NCBI GenBank assembly: GCA_937921255.1
Contig: CAKZSO010000037.1
Span: 1 to 54,169 of the forward strand
Reading direction: 5' to 3'
Source: Candidatus Bipolaricaulota bacterium
Lineage (GTDB): Bacteria > Bipolaricaulota > Bipolaricaulia > Bipolaricaulales > Bipolaricaulaceae
DNA length: 54,169 bases
In this document: in pieces, positions 25,892 through 34,514 of the stretch
Numbering within the stretch: the stretch's first letter is position 1
How the letters are laid out: every line of letters begins with the position of its first letter
Notes under the pieces: model-generated
Databases searched by the model: none
Seen by the model: the letters and a program-made list of their open reading frames with translations, nothing else
Told to the model about the DNA's origin: nothing
Translations under genes and position numbers: made by a program

Positions 25892-26515
25892 ATGACCCGG
25901 CCGCTGACCCAGGCTGAGCGGGAGGCGCTCCGGGCCCGACTGCTCCAAGCTGGCCGAGACCTGTTTGCACGCTACGGGCTCAAGAAGACCACGGTGGAGG
26001 AGGTGGCCCGAGCGGCGGGCATTGCCAAGGGAACGTTCTACCTCTTCTTCCCCTCCAAGGAGGCCCTCTACGGCCAGGTCCTTCTGGAGGAGGTTCCGCG
26101 GTTGGTGGCACGGCTTGTCGAGCGGTCGTTCGGGGCCACGGACGACATCCGGGAGGCCCTGGTTCGGTTCCAGGAGGAAGTGGTCACCCTGATCGAGAGC
26201 GACGAGATTGTGAGGGTGCTCGCTGCAGACTACCGTCAGCTGGCCCAGCTGCTCGAGGGCCACCTCGACCTCCAGGAGTTTCAGGCGCGGGCGATGGATG
26301 CACTCGCACCTCTCCTCAGCAGGCTCCGGAAGGCTCAACAGGATGGCCAAATCATCGAGGGCGATTTCGCCGAAATTTTCCCGGTGCTGGGGATCGTCAA
26401 GCTGCTCGCCTACTACCGGAAGCACATCGCTCCCGACCTGTACCCGCGCCTCGTGACGCGACTGAGCCAGGTGATCGCCGATGGGTTGACCTGCCCGGCG
26501 CGGGGGAAGGAATGA
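25892..26515 (+). CDS. TetR-family repressor of the ABC/LolA operon
   Basis: The 207-residue protein opens with a TetR helix-turn-helix: RDLFARYGLKKTTVEEVA followed by AGIAKGTFYLFFPSKEALY (about 40-62), the family signature. A helical ligand-binding domain follows. It is the first gene of an operon whose later members are ABC permeases, an ATPase and a LolA-like protein, so its inducer is probably an exported lipid, lipoprotein stress signal or toxic amphiphile (inference). The stop overlaps the first permease start (ATGA). Confidence 0.9.
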   Translation: MTRPLTQAEREALRARLLQAGRDLFARYGLKKTTVEEVARAAGIAKGTFYLFFPSKEALYGQVLLEEVPRLVARLVERSFGATDDIREALVRFQEEVVTLIESDEIVRVLAADYRQLAQLLEGHLDLQEFQARAMDALAPLLSRLRKAQQDGQIIEGDFAEIFPVLGIVKLLAYYRKHIAPDLYPRLVTRLSQVIADGLTCPARGKE

Positions 26516-27726
26516 CAGGCATGGTCCGCATGGCGTGGCGAAACCTGTGGCGACACAAGGCCCGCACCGGGCTGATGATGGGGATCGTGTTCTTCGGGAG
26601 CCTGATCGTCCTCCTCATGTGGGGGTTCACTGCGGGGGTGTTCGATTCCCTAATCCGAACCCACGTCGAGCTCGACTACGGCGCGGTCAAGATCTACCGG
26701 GCGGGATACCGCCTGGATCCCGTCCCGACCGGGGGGTTCACCGCCCAGCAGCTGGAGAGGGTGCTCGCGGCGGCAGGCGGTGTGCCTGGCGCGACGAGCG
26801 CGCCGCGACTCGTGGCGTACGGACTCCTCCGCTCGGCGTACGGGGCGACCGGTGTCGAGATCCGCGGTGTGGATCCCCAGCGCGAACCCGCGGTGACCCG
26901 CGTCGCCGAGGTCCTTGTCGAGGGCCGGTTCCTGCAGGAACCGGCCGAGGCGCTGCTTGGCGCACGGGCAGCACGGGCGCTTGACGTTCGGGTCGGCGAA
27001 CGGATCGTCTTGCTTTCCCAAGGGCCGGCAGGTACAGCGTCGCGGGGATTTCGGGTGGTGGGCCTTCTCGCGACCGGACTTGCCTCGCTCGACGAGCGAA
27101 CGGTGCTCGTCTCTCTCTCCGACGCGCAGGCAATGCTCGGGGTGGACGGGGCGACGGAGGTCGCTCTGGCCCTTCCCCGGGGGGTACGGCACGACCCTGC
27201 GGCTGCCACCCTCGGAGCCGAACTGGGCCCTGGGTACGAGGTCCTGACGTTCGCCCGTGGGAACCCCCTCGTCACGGGGTTCATCCAGGGCAACACCGGG
27301 GAGATGGTGCTCACGATGCTCCTCCTCGCCTTTCTCGCGGGGTTCGGGGTGGCGAACACCGTGTTGTTCAGCGTCATCGAGCGAACCCGTGAGTTCGGGG
27401 TCATGGCGTCACTGGGCATGGGAGCCCGCCGGCTTGCCGTCCTCGTGATCACGGAGTCGGTCATCGTTTCGGCTCTTGGCTTCGCGGCTGCGGCCTTGGG
27501 GGGCTACTTCCTCGTGGGCTACTTCGCCCATGCCGGGATCCCGCTGGGCCCCCTGGCGACGATGATGGCGGAGGTGGGGATCCCCGCACGGATCTACGCT
27601 GCTGTGGAGGGTTGGCACTGGGGTGCAAGCCTTGTGGTGGTGTTGGCAACGGGCGCCGTGGCGGCGTGGTATCCGGCGCGGCGGGCAACGAAGTTGGATC
27701 CCGTGGAGGCGATCCGTGAGATCTAA
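26512..27726 (+). CDS. FtsX/LolCE-type ABC permease, first subunit
   Basis: The 404-residue protein has one N-terminal transmembrane helix (RTGLMMGIVFFGSLIVLLM), a large extracytoplasmic domain (about 45-260) and three C-terminal helices with the FtsX-domain signature NTVLFSVIERTREFGVMASLG. The chain ends AAWYPARRATKLDPVEAIRE. This is the MacB/LolCE type in which conformational change of the periplasmic domain moves a substrate rather than pumping it across the membrane. The gene pairs with the second permease at 28456. Confidence 0.9.
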   Translation: MTGMVRMAWRNLWRHKARTGLMMGIVFFGSLIVLLMWGFTAGVFDSLIRTHVELDYGAVKIYRAGYRLDPVPTGGFTAQQLERVLAAAGGVPGATSAPRLVAYGLLRSAYGATGVEIRGVDPQREPAVTRVAEVLVEGRFLQEPAEALLGARAARALDVRVGERIVLLSQGPAGTASRGFRVVGLLATGLASLDERTVLVSLSDAQAMLGVDGATEVALALPRGVRHDPAAATLGAELGPGYEVLTFARGNPLVTGFIQGNTGEMVLTMLLLAFLAGFGVANTVLFSVIERTREFGVMASLGMGARRLAVLVITESVIVSALGFAAAALGGYFLVGYFAHAGIPLGPLATMMAEVGIPARIYAAVEGWHWGASLVVVLATGAVAAWYPARRATKLDPVEAIREI

Positions 27727-28459
27727 TCGTATCGCGATGATCTGTGGGCTTGCGCTGGCTGTGGGCCTCGTTTGGGCCGGGGCATGGACAGTGCCCCCGA
27801 GCGCCAGGGAGGTTCTGGAAGCTGCCCGTGTCATGTGGCGTGGGGCCACGTTCCAGGCATCGGTAGCCCTCGAGGTGACGCGCGGCGGTGAGACCACGGT
27901 CTACCACCTAGAGTTGTGGGCCGAGGGAGAGGCCCGGGCTCTCGTCCGCGTGCTGGCCCCGGAGGACGACGCCGGCTCCGGTTACCTGTTGGTGGGGGAC
28001 GAGCTGTGGTACTACGCTCCGGCGCTGGGACGGCCGATCCCCCTCCCGGCGATTGCCCTTCAAGAGGGCCTGTTCGGCTCGGGGCTTGACCTGGATGATG
28101 TGCTGCGAGGTACAGGCGCCGAGGACTACGACGTCACGTTCTCTCCTGATCAGCCAGAGGACGGGTACCGGTTGGTCCTCGTGCCCCACCCGGGGGCGGC
28201 GACGGTCTACGGTCGGCTGGAGCTCTCTCTCCGCTCCGATCTCGCCCTGAGGGAGGTCCTGTACTTCGACCAGCGGGGCCGTGTCGTGAAGACGACCCGC
28301 GTGAGCGACTTTCTGGAGTTCCCTGGCCGCGTCCTTCCCCAGACGATCACGATCGAGGAGGCGTCCGGCGACCGCACGGTGGTGACGTACGAGCGGTTGA
28401 TGGTCGACGTCCCCCTCGACCCCGCCCTGTTCACCGTGGAGACCCTGGTCGAGCGATGA
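27716..28459 (+). CDS. LolA-like outer membrane lipoprotein-sorting protein
   Basis: GTG at 27716, preceded by GTGGAGG, overlaps the permease end by 11 bases; the product has 247 residues. A signal peptide (MICGLALAVGLVWAGAWTV) is followed by a beta-rich fold resembling the LolA-like family of COG2834: VYHLELWAEGEARALVRVL, VGDELWYYAPALGR, and the late VVKTTRVSDF strand. Such proteins carry lipids or lipoproteins across the periplasm. Placement between two LolCE-type permeases and the ATPase suggests a dedicated extraction and carrier chain. Confidence 0.85.
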   Translation: MRSNRIAMICGLALAVGLVWAGAWTVPPSAREVLEAARVMWRGATFQASVALEVTRGGETTVYHLELWAEGEARALVRVLAPEDDAGSGYLLVGDELWYYAPALGRPIPLPAIALQEGLFGSGLDLDDVLRGTGAEDYDVTFSPDQPEDGYRLVLVPHPGAATVYGRLELSLRSDLALREVLYFDQRGRVVKTTRVSDFLEFPGRVLPQTITIEEASGDRTVVTYERLMVDVPLDPALFTVETLVER

Positions 28460-29685
28460 CGGCCGGCCTGCGCCACCTCCGCCGCGGCCGGCGCCGCACG
28501 GTCCTTGCAGCGCTAGCCGTGTTTGTCCCAGTGTTCCTCCTCGTTGTGTTCCTCGGGATGATCGGTGGGATGGAGAAAGAGATGTTTGCGAGTCTCACCG
28601 GGTTCGACACGGGGCATTTCCAGATCCGAAGGGCTACGGATCGCCCGGCCAGCGGGGCCCTCCCCCTCGTTCGGGACCCGGCACCGCTCCTGGCCGTGGT
28701 CGAGGCGAGCACTCAGGTGACGTGGTACACGGTGCGCCTGGATCTTCCTGCCCTTGCCGCCGCGGCTGAGCGGTCGCTAGGGGTCGTTGTGCAGGGCGTG
28801 CGCCCCGCGGACGCCGCCGAGAGTCCGTTTGCGCGTGCGGTGACCTCGGGACGCTACCTCGAACCCGGGGACGAGGGCGTGGTCGTCGGGCGACAGCTCC
28901 TCGATGCGTTGGGCCTGTCCTTGGGCGACGAAATGATCCTCCTCGGCGCCCACCCCCAAGGGACGGCCGGAGTGGCCGTCCCGCGCATCGTCGGGGTGTT
29001 CGACCTGCCCGACCCCGCGCTCGGCCGAGGCCTTGTCCATGTGGACCTCGGGGTCGCCCAGCGGTTGGTGCGGTCGCCGGCGGTCACGGCGGTCGTCGGA
29101 TACGTGCGGGGAGTAGAGGGCCCATGGGACACCCCGCGGATCGCGGAGGCAGTGGCCCGCCTCCGGGCACATCTGCCCGAAGGGTACGAGGTCTTGGACT
29201 GGGCGCAGCTCGGGCCGGAGAGCCTGGGGTTCATGCGGCTCATGCGGCCGATTGTCGTCGGGTTCATGGTCGCGTTCTTCTTCCTAGGAGGGTTGGTGGT
29301 GTTGAACACGCTGTACTTGTCAGTTCTGGAACGAACGCGCGAGCTGGGGATCATCCTGGCACTCGGCGCCCCGCGGCGATACGTGATGCGTCAGGTCCTC
29401 CTCGAGTCGGGCCTGCTCGCCACGGGTGCTGCAGTGGCTGGGGCGGCGCTCGGCCTGGGGTTCGTTCTCGTCGTGGAGGCCGTGGGCGGCTTCCCCCTCC
29501 CGGGAGCGTACGAAGAGGTGACCGCCCTGTTTGGCATGCAACCGCACCTGAGGATGCGGGTTACAGCGGCAGAGGTGGCGATGGCAGCCGTGGCGATGGT
29601 GGCCGTCGCCGTGGCGGCTGCGTGGTACCCGGCGCGGCGGGCGGCCGCGTTGGAACCGCTGGAGACGATGCGACATGCGAACTGA
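28456..29685 (+). CDS. FtsX/LolCE-type ABC permease, second subunit
   Basis: The ATG at 28456 overlaps the LolA-like stop (ATGA). The 409-residue protein repeats the architecture of the first permease: basic N-terminus, a helix (LAALAVFVPVFLLVVFLGM), extracytoplasmic domain, and three C-terminal helices with NTLYLSVLERTRELGIILALG. It ends AAWYPARRAAALEPLETM. The two permeases should form a heterodimer. Sequence similarity between them is visible in these motifs, pointing to an old duplication. Confidence 0.9.
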   Translation: MTAGLRHLRRGRRRTVLAALAVFVPVFLLVVFLGMIGGMEKEMFASLTGFDTGHFQIRRATDRPASGALPLVRDPAPLLAVVEASTQVTWYTVRLDLPALAAAAERSLGVVVQGVRPADAAESPFARAVTSGRYLEPGDEGVVVGRQLLDALGLSLGDEMILLGAHPQGTAGVAVPRIVGVFDLPDPALGRGLVHVDLGVAQRLVRSPAVTAVVGYVRGVEGPWDTPRIAEAVARLRAHLPEGYEVLDWAQLGPESLGFMRLMRPIVVGFMVAFFFLGGLVVLNTLYLSVLERTRELGIILALGAPRRYVMRQVLLESGLLATGAAVAGAALGLGFVLVVEAVGGFPLPGAYEEVTALFGMQPHLRMRVTAAEVAMAAVAMVAVAVAAAWYPARRAAALEPLETMRHAN

Positions 29686-30370
29686 AGCCGTGGTGGAAGC
29701 ACGAGGGGTCCACAAGGTGTACGTCGCGGGGACCGTGCAGACTCCAGCGTTGAACGGCGTGGACGTGACCCTGTCCCGCGGTGAGTTCGCGGCGATGGCC
29801 GGTCCGTCGGGGTCGGGGAAGTCCACCCTCCTCCACCTCCTCGGTGGGCTCGACCGGCCGACCGACGGGGAGATCTACCTCGATGGTCGGGCCATGTCGG
29901 GCCTGTCGAAGGACGAGCTGGCCCGACTGCGGCTCACGCGGATTGGGTTCGTGTTCCAGGCCTACAACCTGATCCCGGTGCTCACGGTGGTGGAGAACAC
30001 CGCGTTCGTCCTCGAGCTACAGGGCATCCCCTATCGGGAGAGGCTCCGACGGGCCCGGGCGATCCTCGCCGAGTTGGGGGTAGAGAAGTACGCGAACCAG
30101 TTTCCGAACCGCCTTTCCGGCGGAGAGCAGCAGCGGGTGGCGGTGGCCCGGGCCGTGGTCTCCGAGCCGGCGATCGTCCTCGCCGACGAACCAACGGCGA
30201 ACCTCGACACGAGGACGAGCCTCGACCTCATCGACCTCATGCGGCGGATGAACGAGGAGCACACGACGACGTTCCTGTTCGCCACTCACGACACGCGACT
30301 TCTGGACAGGGTCGACCGGGTCATCGGGCTTGAGGACGGCCGCATCGCCCGCGACGAACGGGTACGATAG
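29675..30370 (+). CDS. LolD/MacB-type ABC ATPase
   Basis: The 231-residue ATPase starts 11 bases before the permease stop. Walker A GPSGSGKST, the family motif LDRPTDGEI, signature LSGGEQQR and Walker B IVLADEPTANLDT are those of LolD/MacB ATPases, and the switch histidine is in FATHD. It energises the permease pair encoded just upstream. It is the last gene of the TetR operon; the next gene has a 52-base gap and its own ribosome site. Confidence 0.93.
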   Translation: MRTEAVVEARGVHKVYVAGTVQTPALNGVDVTLSRGEFAAMAGPSGSGKSTLLHLLGGLDRPTDGEIYLDGRAMSGLSKDELARLRLTRIGFVFQAYNLIPVLTVVENTAFVLELQGIPYRERLRRARAILAELGVEKYANQFPNRLSGGEQQRVAVARAVVSEPAIVLADEPTANLDTRTSLDLIDLMRRMNEEHTTTFLFATHDTRLLDRVDRVIGLEDGRIARDERVR

Positions 30371-30422
30371 GCGGACCACAACAGACCCGAGAGACGTGCC
30401 GGCTCGAGAGAAGGAGAGAACC

Positions 30423-31193
30423 GTGAAGATGCTCGTCACGATGGCGACCAGCTTGGTGTTGGCCATGGGACTCGCCCTGACGGGAAGGGGAGAGGGACTC
30501 CCCCCGTTTGACCTCACCGGAACGTGGGCCGTGATGCAGGTGACCTCGGACATCGTTGTCTACCCGTTCGTGGGACAACGCACACGTACCACGACCCTCA
30601 TCCTCCGCGTCGAGATGAGGCAGCAGGGAACTGAAGTCCAGGTCTACGAGTCCCATTGCCTGGTGGACACGGACGACGGGACGACGATGGTCACCACGGA
30701 GATTCCGGAGGCGTTTCTGCGCTCGTTGGGCGTCGTCGAACGAACGGCGACGCTCGAGGCCACAACGGGCGGGTGGCGGTTCATTGAGCCCTGGCCGACC
30801 CAAGTGCACGGGGCGCGCCTTGAGGATCCGGTGAACGATCCCCTCCCCACCGCGGCGGATGATCCTCGTGTGTTCGACCAGGACGGGGACGGGAACCCAG
30901 GGATCACGGTGCGGGTGACGATCCTCGGCCTCATCTCGGGCGAGGTGTACGCGGTCCAGCGGCTCACGAAGCTCCTCGACGGGCAGGTGGTGACCCCCGA
31001 TCTCATCCGCGGCCTGATCACGTGGACGAACGAGCAAGTGACGATCGGGGCAAGCAACCCGTTCCTCAACACGAGCGGCGACGCTCAGGTCGACCCGGTG
31101 CGCGAGCGGAGCTACTTCGTGGCAATCCGAGTTCCGTCAGGGACCACCTGCGACGACCTCAAGGAGAGCTGGCGCGCGGTGTTCGGCCGATAG
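30423..31193 (+). CDS. Exported protein of unknown function downstream of the Lol-type operon
   Basis: GTG at 30423 follows AAGGAGA, giving 256 residues with a signal peptide (KMLVTMATSLVLAMGLALTG). The mature domain begins FDLTGTWAVMQVTSDIVVYP, a lipocalin-like GTW motif of a small beta barrel; later it is aspartate-rich (DDPRVFDQDGDGNPG), reminiscent of a calcium site. Function unknown. Proximity to the LolA-like operon suggests an envelope cargo or lipid-binding role, which is only inferred. Confidence 0.75.
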   Translation: MKMLVTMATSLVLAMGLALTGRGEGLPPFDLTGTWAVMQVTSDIVVYPFVGQRTRTTTLILRVEMRQQGTEVQVYESHCLVDTDDGTTMVTTEIPEAFLRSLGVVERTATLEATTGGWRFIEPWPTQVHGARLEDPVNDPLPTAADDPRVFDQDGDGNPGITVRVTILGLISGEVYAVQRLTKLLDGQVVTPDLIRGLITWTNEQVTIGASNPFLNTSGDAQVDPVRERSYFVAIRVPSGTTCDDLKESWRAVFGR

Positions 31194-31226
31194 CCGGCGC
31201 GTGGAACAGACCGCGGAGGCCGCCAG

Positions 31227-31240
31227 GCTACGATCGTAGC
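31227..31240. repeat. 14-base perfect palindrome
   Basis: GCTACGATCGTAGC reads the same on both strands between two convergent genes. It could be a protein site or part of a bidirectional terminator. Confidence 0.4.
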
Positions 31241-31263
31241 GGCGGGGTCTATCCCCGACGGCT

Positions 31264-31288
31264 GCTGGCTTTTCAGGGAGCCGGCTTT
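31264..31288 (+). terminator. Possible terminator between convergent genes
   Basis: GCTGGCT (31264-31270) pairs with AGCCGGC (31279-31285), allowing one G-U pair, around an 8-base loop. A short TTT follows. It lies 70 bases after the secreted protein stop. Confidence 0.35.
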
Positions 31289-31306
31289 CGCCGTTGGGCC
31301 AAGGCG

Positions 31307-32452
31307 CTACGCGGCCCCGTCTCCCCGAACGTGAATCCCTCGCCCCTTCCACGAGCCCTTCTTGCGAAGGTGCCAGACGAGCGACCGAAGAGCGATCCCC
31401 GTCACGAGAAGGACCGTCACCGGGTACAGCGGAACTTGAACCAGGGGCGTCCGGAACCTCACCGCGCAGAGCGCCCACGTGACAAGCGACAGCCCGATCG
31501 TCGCCGCCGCGGGCGCCACGATCCCCTCGAGCACCGCGCTTCGCGTGACATGCAGCGCGAGTACGACGAGCGGTTGCCACGCCAACCACAGGAGCCACGT
31601 CCACACGAACAGGAACAGGGGCACGTTGTACCGGAACACGGGGAACAAGTTCTTCGCTAGTCCCCGTGCCGTCTCGTCCCACCCTCGGTACATCCGCGTC
31701 GTGACGCGCCCAGATCCGTCGAGGAACGCCCAGCCAAGGCCTGCCCGGTGCACGTTGCGGGCCAGGGCGAGGTCGTCCACCACCTCCGCCCGGACCGCGG
31801 CATGGCCGCCGATCGCGTCGTAGACCGCCCTCCGGAACAGCATGAACTGCCCCACCGCCGTGGCCGCCGTGCGCGGGAGAAGGAATGGGACAAAGGTGTG
31901 GATGACCCAAGGGATGAGGGGGATCACGAGAGCCTCGCCGGCGCTTCCCACGACCTGGCGGGGGATGAGGCTCAGGCCCCCCGCTCCCGAGGCCAGAAGG
32001 GCGGCAACGGCCTCCCGGAGGGTCGAAGCGTGGTGGACGGTGTCGGCGTCGGCGAACAGGAGGACGTCGTGGCGGGCGGCCCGGGCAAGCTGGTCACAGG
32101 CCCAGTGCTTGCCAAGCCACCCTGGGGGCACGGGGGCCCCCGTGAGGACGCGCAGTTTCCCTCCGGCCCTCGCGACCAGGTCGGCCACAAGGGTGGGGGT
32201 ATTGTCGTGGGAGTCGTCGTCGAGGACGACCACCTCGAACTCGGGGTAGTCCTGCCGGAGGAGGGACTCCACGCAGGGGACGATGTTCCGTTCCTCGTTC
32301 CGGGCTGGGACAAGGATGGACACGGGGGGAAGGGAGCTCGGGGGGGGGTGGCGCCCGAGGCGGCGGAGGGCCCAGAGGTTCGTGAGGGCAATTGCCGTGA
32401 GCACTCCCATGAACACGGCGAGGCTCCACTCGTGGGAGACGAGGAAGTTCAC
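31307..32452 (-). CDS. Family 2 glycosyltransferase, membrane-anchored (CrtQ/HpnB-like)
   Basis: GTG at 32452 overlaps the plsY stop (GTGA); AAAGGGA lies upstream. The 381-residue protein has a short N-terminal helix, then the GT-A fold: VSILVPARNEERNI, VVVLDDDSHDNTP (UDP-sugar Asp), LLFADADT (metal DXD), and FLDGSGRVTTRMYRGW resembling the acceptor/QXXRW-like region. Three hydrophobic C-terminal helices anchor it. Similar enzymes glycosylate carotenoids, hopanoids or lipids. Co-expression with an acyltransferase of phospholipid synthesis supports a lipid acceptor. Confidence 0.88.
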   Translation of the reverse strand: MNFLVSHEWSLAVFMGVLTAIALTNLWALRRLGRHPPPSSLPPVSILVPARNEERNIVPCVESLLRQDYPEFEVVVLDDDSHDNTPTLVADLVARAGGKLRVLTGAPVPPGWLGKHWACDQLARAARHDVLLFADADTVHHASTLREAVAALLASGAGGLSLIPRQVVGSAGEALVIPLIPWVIHTFVPFLLPRTAATAVGQFMLFRRAVYDAIGGHAAVRAEVVDDLALARNVHRAGLGWAFLDGSGRVTTRMYRGWDETARGLAKNLFPVFRYNVPLFLFVWTWLLWLAWQPLVVLALHVTRSAVLEGIVAPAAATIGLSLVTWALCAVRFRTPLVQVPLYPVTVLLVTGIALRSLVWHLRKKGSWKGRGIHVRGDGAA

Positions 32453-33039
32453 GCGGATCCCTTTCTCGAGCGCCACCGCGGCGGTGAGCGAAGGTCGCGG
32501 CGATGTGTCCAGACGAGGAGGGCCCAGTTCGCCCCCAAGGTGGCGAGAATCCACGGCTCGGTCCCGCCGAGGAGGAGGAAGAGAGCCACCACGGGGAACG
32601 AGAGGACCACCGTCCACGCATCCACCACCTGCACCGTCCGGAGGAGGGCCAACGACAGGCCGAGCACGGTCGGGACCACCCAGTACGTGAGGGCGGACCA
32701 CACCCCGAAGGTCGACGAAACCGCCTTCCCGCCCCGGAAGCCGAGCCACGGCGAGAAGGCGTGGCCGAGGAGGGGAGCGATGGCCACGGGAAGTAGTGCC
32801 CACCCCCACATGTCCCCAAGCGTCCGGGCGAGCGCCACGGGCAGAGCAGCCTTGGTCACGTCGAGGACGAGGGCGAGGAGGCCAATCCGCCACCCACCGG
32901 CGCGCCAGGCGTTCGCAGCGCCAGGGTTCCCGTCGCCGTGGCGGCGGATGTCATCCCGGGCCCCGATCCTTCCCAACCAGACCGAGAACGGAAGCGATCC
33001 CAGTGCGAAGCCGAGAAGGGAGAACAACAGGACCGTCAC
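32449..33039 (-). CDS. plsY: Acyl-phosphate:glycerol-3-phosphate acyltransferase PlsY
   Basis: GTG at 33039 has GGAG upstream and begins the conserved N-terminus (LLGFALGSLPFSVWLG). Earlier in-frame starts would lie at or before the promoter at 33090-33117. The 196-residue membrane protein has the motifs of PlsY: RRHGDGNPGAANAWR (usually GSGNPGATN) and GHAFSPWLGFRGGKAVSS. PlsY makes lysophosphatidate from glycerol-3-phosphate and acyl phosphate, the first step of phospholipid synthesis. PlsX is not in the window. Glycerol-3-phosphate uptake and oxidation genes at the left end draw on the same pool. Confidence 0.93.
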   Translation of the reverse strand: MTVLLFSLLGFALGSLPFSVWLGRIGARDDIRRHGDGNPGAANAWRAGGWRIGLLALVLDVTKAALPVALARTLGDMWGWALLPVAIAPLLGHAFSPWLGFRGGKAVSSTFGVWSALTYWVVPTVLGLSLALLRTVQVVDAWTVVLSFPVVALFLLLGGTEPWILATLGANWALLVWTHRRDLRSPPRWRSRKGSA

Positions 33040-33089
33040 GGGCGCTCCGCGAGCGATGGATGCGGCGACGGACCAGGGGCCATCGCCGG

Positions 33090-33117
33090 AGTCTACGCGA
33101 TGGCGCCCGGCGGACAA
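33090..33117 (-). promoter_or_regulatory. Promoter of the plsY operon
   Basis: TTGTCC (33117-33112), a 16-base spacer and TAGACT (33095-33090) on the minus strand. It supports the plsY start at 33039. Confidence 0.55.
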
Positions 33118-33121
33118 ACCC

Positions 33122-33150
33122 TTGTCGCCTGTGCAGTGCGGGGCTATGCT
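33122..33150 (+). promoter_or_regulatory. Promoter of tRNA-Gln
   Basis: TTGTCG (33122-33127), 17-base spacer and TATGCT (33145-33150), 11 bases before the tRNA. Confidence 0.6.
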
Positions 33151-33161
33151 CGTCTGGCAAC

Positions 33162-33233
<72 letters not shown>

Positions 33234-33467
33234 CACCTCCCTGGGAGTCGCCTCCTTCTGGTCATTTCAGAAGACAACGTCCGGAAAACCCACTCTCTCG
33301 CAGGGTGCCTGGCACAGGCTACCAACCCAACTTCTCATCCATTCCTGGTTAGGATCGAGCGAAGTACTCGCCAGCGTCAGCGGGGTGATCTCATTTGACA
33401 ACCTTCCCGCGACGACCCGCAGTGGCGACCGTCGTCGTTGTTCCAAATCGAAAGGAGGGCTGCGCCG

Positions 33468-34037
33468 ATGTTCAGTGATCGAGCTCGCAAGATGGGGAAG
33501 CCAATCGAGTACACGCTCGGAGTGGGATTGGCCGCTCTGTGAAGGGCGATGGCCACAATTGGTGCCGCCCCGCCGTACTCCCGGGACAGCCACTTCTTCG
33601 TGCCGGGAAACTATGGGGTACTCCACGGAGCAACCGAAGAGGCGTACCTGAAGCACTGGGGCCAAGGCGACGTGAGCATCCACTCCATGAAGGATGGGGA
33701 GAAAGAGATCGTCTTCCCGCTAGCTCTGCTGGGCATCGTTGCGGCTGATCCGGTGGAACTCGTTGAGGTTGCATTCTCGTTCAAGGCGTGGGGAGACCTC
33801 ACGCGGATCACCCGAGTTCGGGTGTACCGAACGAACCTCGACGGATCCTACCGGACGATCCTCGATGAGCGACCGGCCGAAGGTTGGACGGGTCCGGAAT
33901 GGCGCGTGCTCACCTTCCCGATCACGGGCGATGACCTCGTCACTGCCGACGATGGCCTGGCAGCGGTGTGAATAACCTGCTTCATCCCCCAGGGGCAGCA
34001 GGGGGAATTCACCGGTGTGAGGCTGCGGGTCAAGTAG
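33468..34037 (+). pseudogene. Exported protein gene interrupted by two in-frame TGA codons
   Basis: AAAGGAGG at 33451-33458 precedes ATG 33468. One frame of 189 codons runs to TAG 34035-34037 but contains TGA at 33540-33542 and 33969-33971. The start MFSDRARKMGKPIEYTLGV looks like a charged lead plus hydrophobic core, interrupted after GLAAL. The central part (from ATG 33549: SRDSHFFVPGNYGVLHGA to VLTFPITGDDLVTADDG) is beta-rich. After the second TGA, ITCFIPQGQQGEFTGVRLRVK continues in frame as a natural C-terminus. Both stops could arise from CGA to TGA changes. Either the gene is decaying or only the 140-residue segment from 33549 is made. No family recognised. Confidence 0.6.
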
Positions 34038-34252
34038 GGCGTTGCCTCTCCGACAACAGTCTTGTGCGAGTCGTGCTCTCGTAGGGCACACAACTGCCTC
34101 CGCATGTGGTCCGGCACCGCGTGGCGGAAGCTCAGCCCGAGCATCCGTTGTCGAGATCTAAGGAGCGAGTTGCGTTCTCAAGCGACCTGCCCGTAGAACA
34201 GGGTCTGAGCGCCCACTCCCTTCCGCACCGAGGTCGTACCCTCGGGCTGCGA

Positions 34253-34357
34253 CTAGGCTTTGCTCTCCCGCTTCTCCCTCTTCGCCGCGCGCTTCTCCTT
34301 CAGCGTCTTCTGCGGGGGTTTCTTCTTGTCCTTGCGGATGTCCAACGACTTCGCCAT
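34253..34357 (-). CDS. Small lysine-rich basic protein
   Basis: A 34-residue product starting MAKSLDIRKDKKKPPQKTL, ATG at 34357 behind GAGGAGA. Nearly half the residues are Lys/Arg and the C-terminus is a repetitive KEKRAAKREKRE helix. Similar short basic proteins with a MAKS...KKKP...TLKEKR pattern occur in many bacteria and may bind nucleic acid or ribosomes. Function unknown. Confidence 0.65.
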   Translation of the reverse strand: MAKSLDIRKDKKKPPQKTLKEKRAAKREKRESKA

Positions 34358-34514
34358 CTCAAGTCTCCTCGAACTGGGATGTCCTGATCGGTAGCTGCAG
34401 CCAACGACGGACACCGTGACCGGAGGCCAAGAGTTGTCGGCCCCCAGCCAAGTCCCTCGGGTCGGGGCGGGCCCCGTCCGAGGACCATGTGCGATCGGAG
34501 TTGATCGGATCCTT

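Noticed and set aside
33395-33437. TTGACA and the CGACGAC/GTCGTCG inverted repeat before the interrupted gene as promoter and operator
   Set aside because: No -10 box lies at the proper distance from TTGACA, so a promoter could not be supported.
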